DNA of 16,865 nucleotides from Spirochaeta sp. (GTDB lineage: Bacteria > Spirochaetota > Spirochaetia > Sphaerochaetales > Sphaerochaetaceae), in NCBI GenBank assembly GCA_020054965.1, contig JAIMZO010000010.1, positions 1-16,865 of the forward strand, written 5' to 3'. The notes beneath the pieces are model-generated. The model was given only the letters and a program-made list of their open reading frames with translations. It was not told the DNA's origin and ran no database searches. Shown piece after piece: positions 14,382 to 16,865 of the stretch. The translations under genes were made by a program, and so were the position numbers. Numbering within the stretch: position 1 is the first letter of the stretch; each line of letters opens with the position of its first letter.

Positions 14382-15035
14382 TCACCTTGCCTCCCTGCCA
14401 AGCATCTTCTCAACAAGTTTGAGCAGTACATCGTCAACCACAAGATCTGCTCGGCTGGTTTTGGCATCTATTCGTGGCCGTTTCATCAATTGCTGATAGG
14501 CATCAGCAATCCAAAGCGTCGCTGTCTCCGGTGGGACAATACCGGTATCAATGACCAAATCAAAGAGGGAAGCATCGCGCTGGTTATACTGCAGGTCGGA
14601 CTGGACAAAGGATGTCCTCACCAGCTCCTGGTCTATGAGTGCTTTCCTTGCCTGCTCTTCAGTCCCACCCCGCTCTTTCTGTTTTCTCTGGACCCTCACC
14701 TCAAGCGGAGCCTTGATCCGTACATTCAGGACATCAGTATAGCCTTGCAGGAGACCAAACCCCCCTCGACCAAGCATGACCACATTGCCAACCTTGGCAA
14801 ATGCACGCATGACTGCAAGGAGAAAATCAACGGTTCGATACCGATGTTGGTCAAATCGTTCCCAGAATGTGGGCAGACTGTCATAGACTTCGTCAAACCC
14901 ACTGAAGCCATACTCATGCATGACTTTCTCAATATCTTGCTTGTCCACGAAGGAAAGCCCCAGTTGCTCGGCCACTTGCTTGGCAATGAAGGTTCCTTCA
15001 CTGCCAATCTGACGGGAAATAGTAATGACTCCCAT
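14382..15035 (-). CDS. Cytidylate kinase-like family protein
   Basis: A 217-residue P-loop nucleoside kinase-like protein of the cytidylate kinase-like family (PF13189 type). MGVITISRQIGSEGTFIAKQVAEQLG at the N-terminus gives the variant Walker A loop SRQIGSEG, longer and different from canonical Cmk. GNVVMLGRGGFGLL (about 91-104) and the basic lid region VRVQRKQKERGGTEEQARKAL (about 121-141) follow, then DLVIDTG. The family phosphorylates an undetermined substrate; it should not be read as the essential CMP kinase. Start choice: ATG 15059 has no ribosome binding site and lies inside the -10 region of a strong promoter, whereas ATG 15035 has GAGGAGG at 5 nt. The gene has its own promoter after the HD-GYP gene. 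Confidence 0.9.
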   Translation of the reverse strand: MGVITISRQIGSEGTFIAKQVAEQLGLSFVDKQDIEKVMHEYGFSGFDEVYDSLPTFWERFDQHRYRTVDFLLAVMRAFAKVGNVVMLGRGGFGLLQGYTDVLNVRIKAPLEVRVQRKQKERGGTEEQARKALIDQELVRTSFVQSDLQYNQRDASLFDLVIDTGIVPPETATLWIADAYQQLMKRPRIDAKTSRADLVVDDVLLKLVEKMLGREAR

Positions 15036-15057
15036 AGGTACCTCCTCTGGCAATTTC

Positions 15058-15086
15058 ATGGTAAGTCAGTACCTTTGAGCTGTCAA
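15058..15086 (-). promoter_or_regulatory. Promoter of the cytidylate kinase-like gene
   Basis: A perfect TTGACA (15086-15081) and TACCAT (15063-15058, 4/6) on the minus strand are separated by 17 bp. The predicted start near 15051 lies downstream of ATG 15059, which rules that codon out and supports ATG 15035. Confidence 0.65.
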
Positions 15087-15096
15087 GGAATCGCCC

Positions 15097-16865
15097 TTAA
15101 AGCTGGTCATAGGAGAAATCAAGTACCTGTTCTATAAAGAGTTTAGCGAGCAACGGATCAAACTGGGTGCCAGCGCATTTTTTGATCTCCTTTGCCGCTT
15201 GAACGGCGGAGACTGCCTTACGGTAGGTTCTCTCACTGGTCATCGCATCAAAGGCATCGGCGATTGCAATCATCCTGGACTGCAAGGGGATTGACTCCCC
15301 ACGTAGGGCCTTGGGATATCCAGTTCCATCAAAGTGCTCATGATGGGCAAGTACATAGGGTGCCAATACCTGCATATCCTCTACTGAGCTGAGGATACGG
15401 AAGCCGATCTCGGCATGTCGTTTCATCTCCTCCCATTCCAGAGGGGATAACTTTCCATCCTTGTTGAGTATATTTTCAGCAATAGCGATTTTACCGATAT
15501 CATGCAAAAGGCCTACCAAGCGTAGCTCGTTACACGATCGCTCACTAAGCCCATAAGCTCTTCCCAGCTGTTCACTGAGTTCACTGACTCGTCTTGAGTG
15601 AGCCTCTTCCCGTTTATTTTTCTCATGAAGCGTGTTGATGATGGCATAGACAGCTTTTCCCTGCATCGGGGGACCATCGAGCAATTTCTGGGTGGCAAGG
15701 TGTTTCTCAGCCAACTTCACCGCCTCATTCAAGTCAAACGAGGCATCCTCCACGACATAGAGCCCAAAACTGATCGATGGAGCAACAGCATCCATTACCC
15801 TGAATGTTGATACTTTCTCTACTACATCCTCGAGACAGGTCTCACACTCCTCTGCCGTATATCCTGGCAGCAAGAGTGCAAACTCATCACCCCCTGCCCT
15901 GAAAAGGTTTGGACAATCAGGGAAGGTTTCCCGCAATAGGACAGCGACCTGTTTCAGGATTCTGTTCCCTTGCTCCCTTCCGAAGGCCTCGTTGATTATC
16001 CTGAGACGATTCATATCTGCAAATACCACACTCAAGGGAAGATTCCCCTCAAGGGTCATATTGCTGATAACCCGCTCGAACTCCACCCGGTCGTATAAAT
16101 CGGTGAGCGCATCATGGGTAGAGGCATAAAGAATCCTCTTCTCAGCAAGCTTTCGCTTGGTGATATCGACGGTCATGCAGAGACTGCTTAAATCTACAAG
16201 GTCCTCTTCAGAAAACACACAAAGGGATAGATTGGCCCAGATGGTTGAACCATCTTTTTTCAGGAACCGCTTATCGAAGATAAAGGAATCCTGCTCCCCT
16301 GTGAACATCTTTTGCGTGATTTGGTTACTCATCTGTACATCCTCAGGATGTGAAAATTCTGCCCACGTATGACCAAGCATCTCCTCTCTGGTATATCCCA
16401 ATATATCAAGATAACTCTGGTTGATCCTCTGGATTTCCCCGGTCCTCAAATTGGTAAGAGACATCCCAATGGGTGCTTTTTCAAATATTGTCTTGAACTG
16501 CTGTTCGCTTTTTTTCAAGGCAGCAATATCGGCCAATCGATAAGCCTGACTAAAGAGAAGAAGACAGAGCAGGTACGTTCCTACTGGATAGAATACCAGT
16601 ATCGGAAAGGTCATCACGGAAAATACATGAATCCTTACCGGAGAGGGCATAAGCAACATACAGAGCAGCATGATTGCATGGTCAACCAAACCAACAAGAT
16701 AAAACTCGATATTGATATGGCGCCGTCTTTCAAGCACAACTTGATAGCGATAGTGATGCCAGAGGACGCCTACCATTGCACTCGTAATGATGGTTGCCAA
16801 CCCAGCATAGAGGCCAACCCCACCATTCAAGATTCTGAAAACGGCCATCATACCACTTCCGATAA
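15097..16865 (-). CDS. 5TM (LytS-type)-PAS-GGDEF-HD-GYP cyclic-di-GMP phosphodiesterase, 5' end outside window
   Basis: The frame stays open to the right edge (IGSG before the Met at 16851), so the start lies beyond the window; numbering here is from that Met. Residues 1-105 match the second half of a LytS-like 5TM receptor (RILNGGVGLYAGLATIITSAMVGVL). A PAS domain follows at about 115-235 (FKTIFEKAPIGM... VDITKRKLAEK). The GGDEF domain at about 240-395 keeps GGDEF (320-324) but is eroded elsewhere: DMN for DxD, GREQGN for GHxxGD, no RxxD site. The HD-GYP domain at about 405-575 is intact: HSRRV, HDIGK (450-454), HAEIG, HHEHFDGTGYP (503-513) and IADAFDAMTSER. It should hydrolyse c-di-GMP at the inner membrane in response to a signal sensed by the 5TM or PAS parts. 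The GGDEF domain may only bind GTP. Confidence 0.92.
   Translation of the reverse strand, partial: IGSGMMAVFRILNGGVGLYAGLATIITSAMVGVLWHHYRYQVVLERRRHINIEFYLVGLVDHAIMLLCMLLMPSPVRIHVFSVMTFPILVFYPVGTYLLCLLLFSQAYRLADIAALKKSEQQFKTIFEKAPIGMSLTNLRTGEIQRINQSYLDILGYTREEMLGHTWAEFSHPEDVQMSNQITQKMFTGEQDSFIFDKRFLKKDGSTIWANLSLCVFSEEDLVDLSSLCMTVDITKRKLAEKRILYASTHDALTDLYDRVEFERVISNMTLEGNLPLSVVFADMNRLRIINEAFGREQGNRILKQVAVLLRETFPDCPNLFRAGGDEFALLLPGYTAEECETCLEDVVEKVSTFRVMDAVAPSISFGLYVVEDASFDLNEAVKLAEKHLATQKLLDGPPMQGKAVYAIINTLHEKNKREEAHSRRVSELSEQLGRAYGLSERSCNELRLVGLLHDIGKIAIAENILNKDGKLSPLEWEEMKRHAEIGFRILSSVEDMQVLAPYVLAHHEHFDGTGYPKALRGESIPLQSRMIAIADAFDAMTSERTYRKAVSAVQAAKEIKKCAGTQFDPLLAKLFIEQVLDFSYDQL

Noticed and set aside
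14366..14389. GGTGAG/CTCACC inverted repeat after the kinase-like gene as a terminator
   Set aside because: The stem is only 6 bp and no T-run follows on either strand.
14361..15137. Plus-strand open frame of 258 codons opposite the cytidylate kinase-like gene
   Set aside because: The minus-strand protein has a clear P-loop, a promoter and a ribosome binding site; the plus frame shows none of these.
1..16865. CRISPR arrays, tRNA or rRNA genes, insertion sequences, phage or toxin-antitoxin modules
   Set aside because: No direct-repeat arrays, cloverleaf-like segments, transposase motifs or terminal inverted repeats were seen; the gene content is ordinary chromosomal.

Overview
The window looks like chromosomal DNA of a free-living bacterium of roughly 50% GC. 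Most starts carry a GGAGG-type ribosome binding site and the genes are tightly packed. Gene content (an argCJBD cluster, membrane diguanylate cyclase and HD-GYP receptors, DUF4180, a cytidylate kinase-like protein) would fit a Spirochaetota member of the Sphaerochaeta type. That assignment is an impression from protein character, not a database match. Fourteen protein-coding loci are supported: thirteen on the minus strand and one (the FAH-family hydrolase) on the plus strand. One of the minus-strand loci appears broken.

Region by region: 1-1223 is a DHA3-type MFS exporter that runs off the left edge. 1302-2819 is a 7TM-PAS-GGDEF diguanylate cyclase. 2883-4876 is a two-gene unit: DUF4180, plus an odd fusion of a catalytically dead, iron-sulfur TrmA/RlmD-like methyltransferase with a GNAT acetyltransferase. 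4912-5664 is the plus-strand hydrolase, ending in a clear intrinsic terminator. 5736-7023 is a MarR regulator followed by a DUF6544-like membrane-anchored gene carrying an in-frame TAG at codon 39. 7168-8850 is asnB. 8938-13289 is argC-argJ-argB-argD, tightly coupled and ending in an intrinsic terminator that also sits in the leader of asnB. 13387-14073 is a divergent GNAT protein. 14074-14381 has no confident gene. 14382-15035 is a cytidylate kinase-like protein with a near-consensus promoter. 15097-16865 is an HD-GYP/GGDEF/PAS receptor that runs off the right edge.

How the genes work together: argC, argJ, argB and argD encode the acetylated steps from glutamate to N-acetylornithine, and ArgJ recycles the acetyl group. 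The promoter has candidate ARG boxes, and ArgB has the N-terminal helix of arginine-inhibited enzymes. asnB, directly downstream, links the block to amide nitrogen metabolism. The two cyclic-di-GMP proteins at the ends of the window would have opposite activities (synthesis at the left, breakdown at the right), but nothing shows that they act together.

The best candidate for something undescribed is the pseudo-methyltransferase/GNAT fusion at 3248-4876. It keeps all four Fe-S cysteines of the RlmD type but has lost the catalytic cysteine, the general-base glutamate and the SAM loop. Second-tier observations are the terminator hairpin between a candidate asnB promoter and its start codon, two probable leaderless promoters, and the nonsense codon in the DUF6544-like gene.
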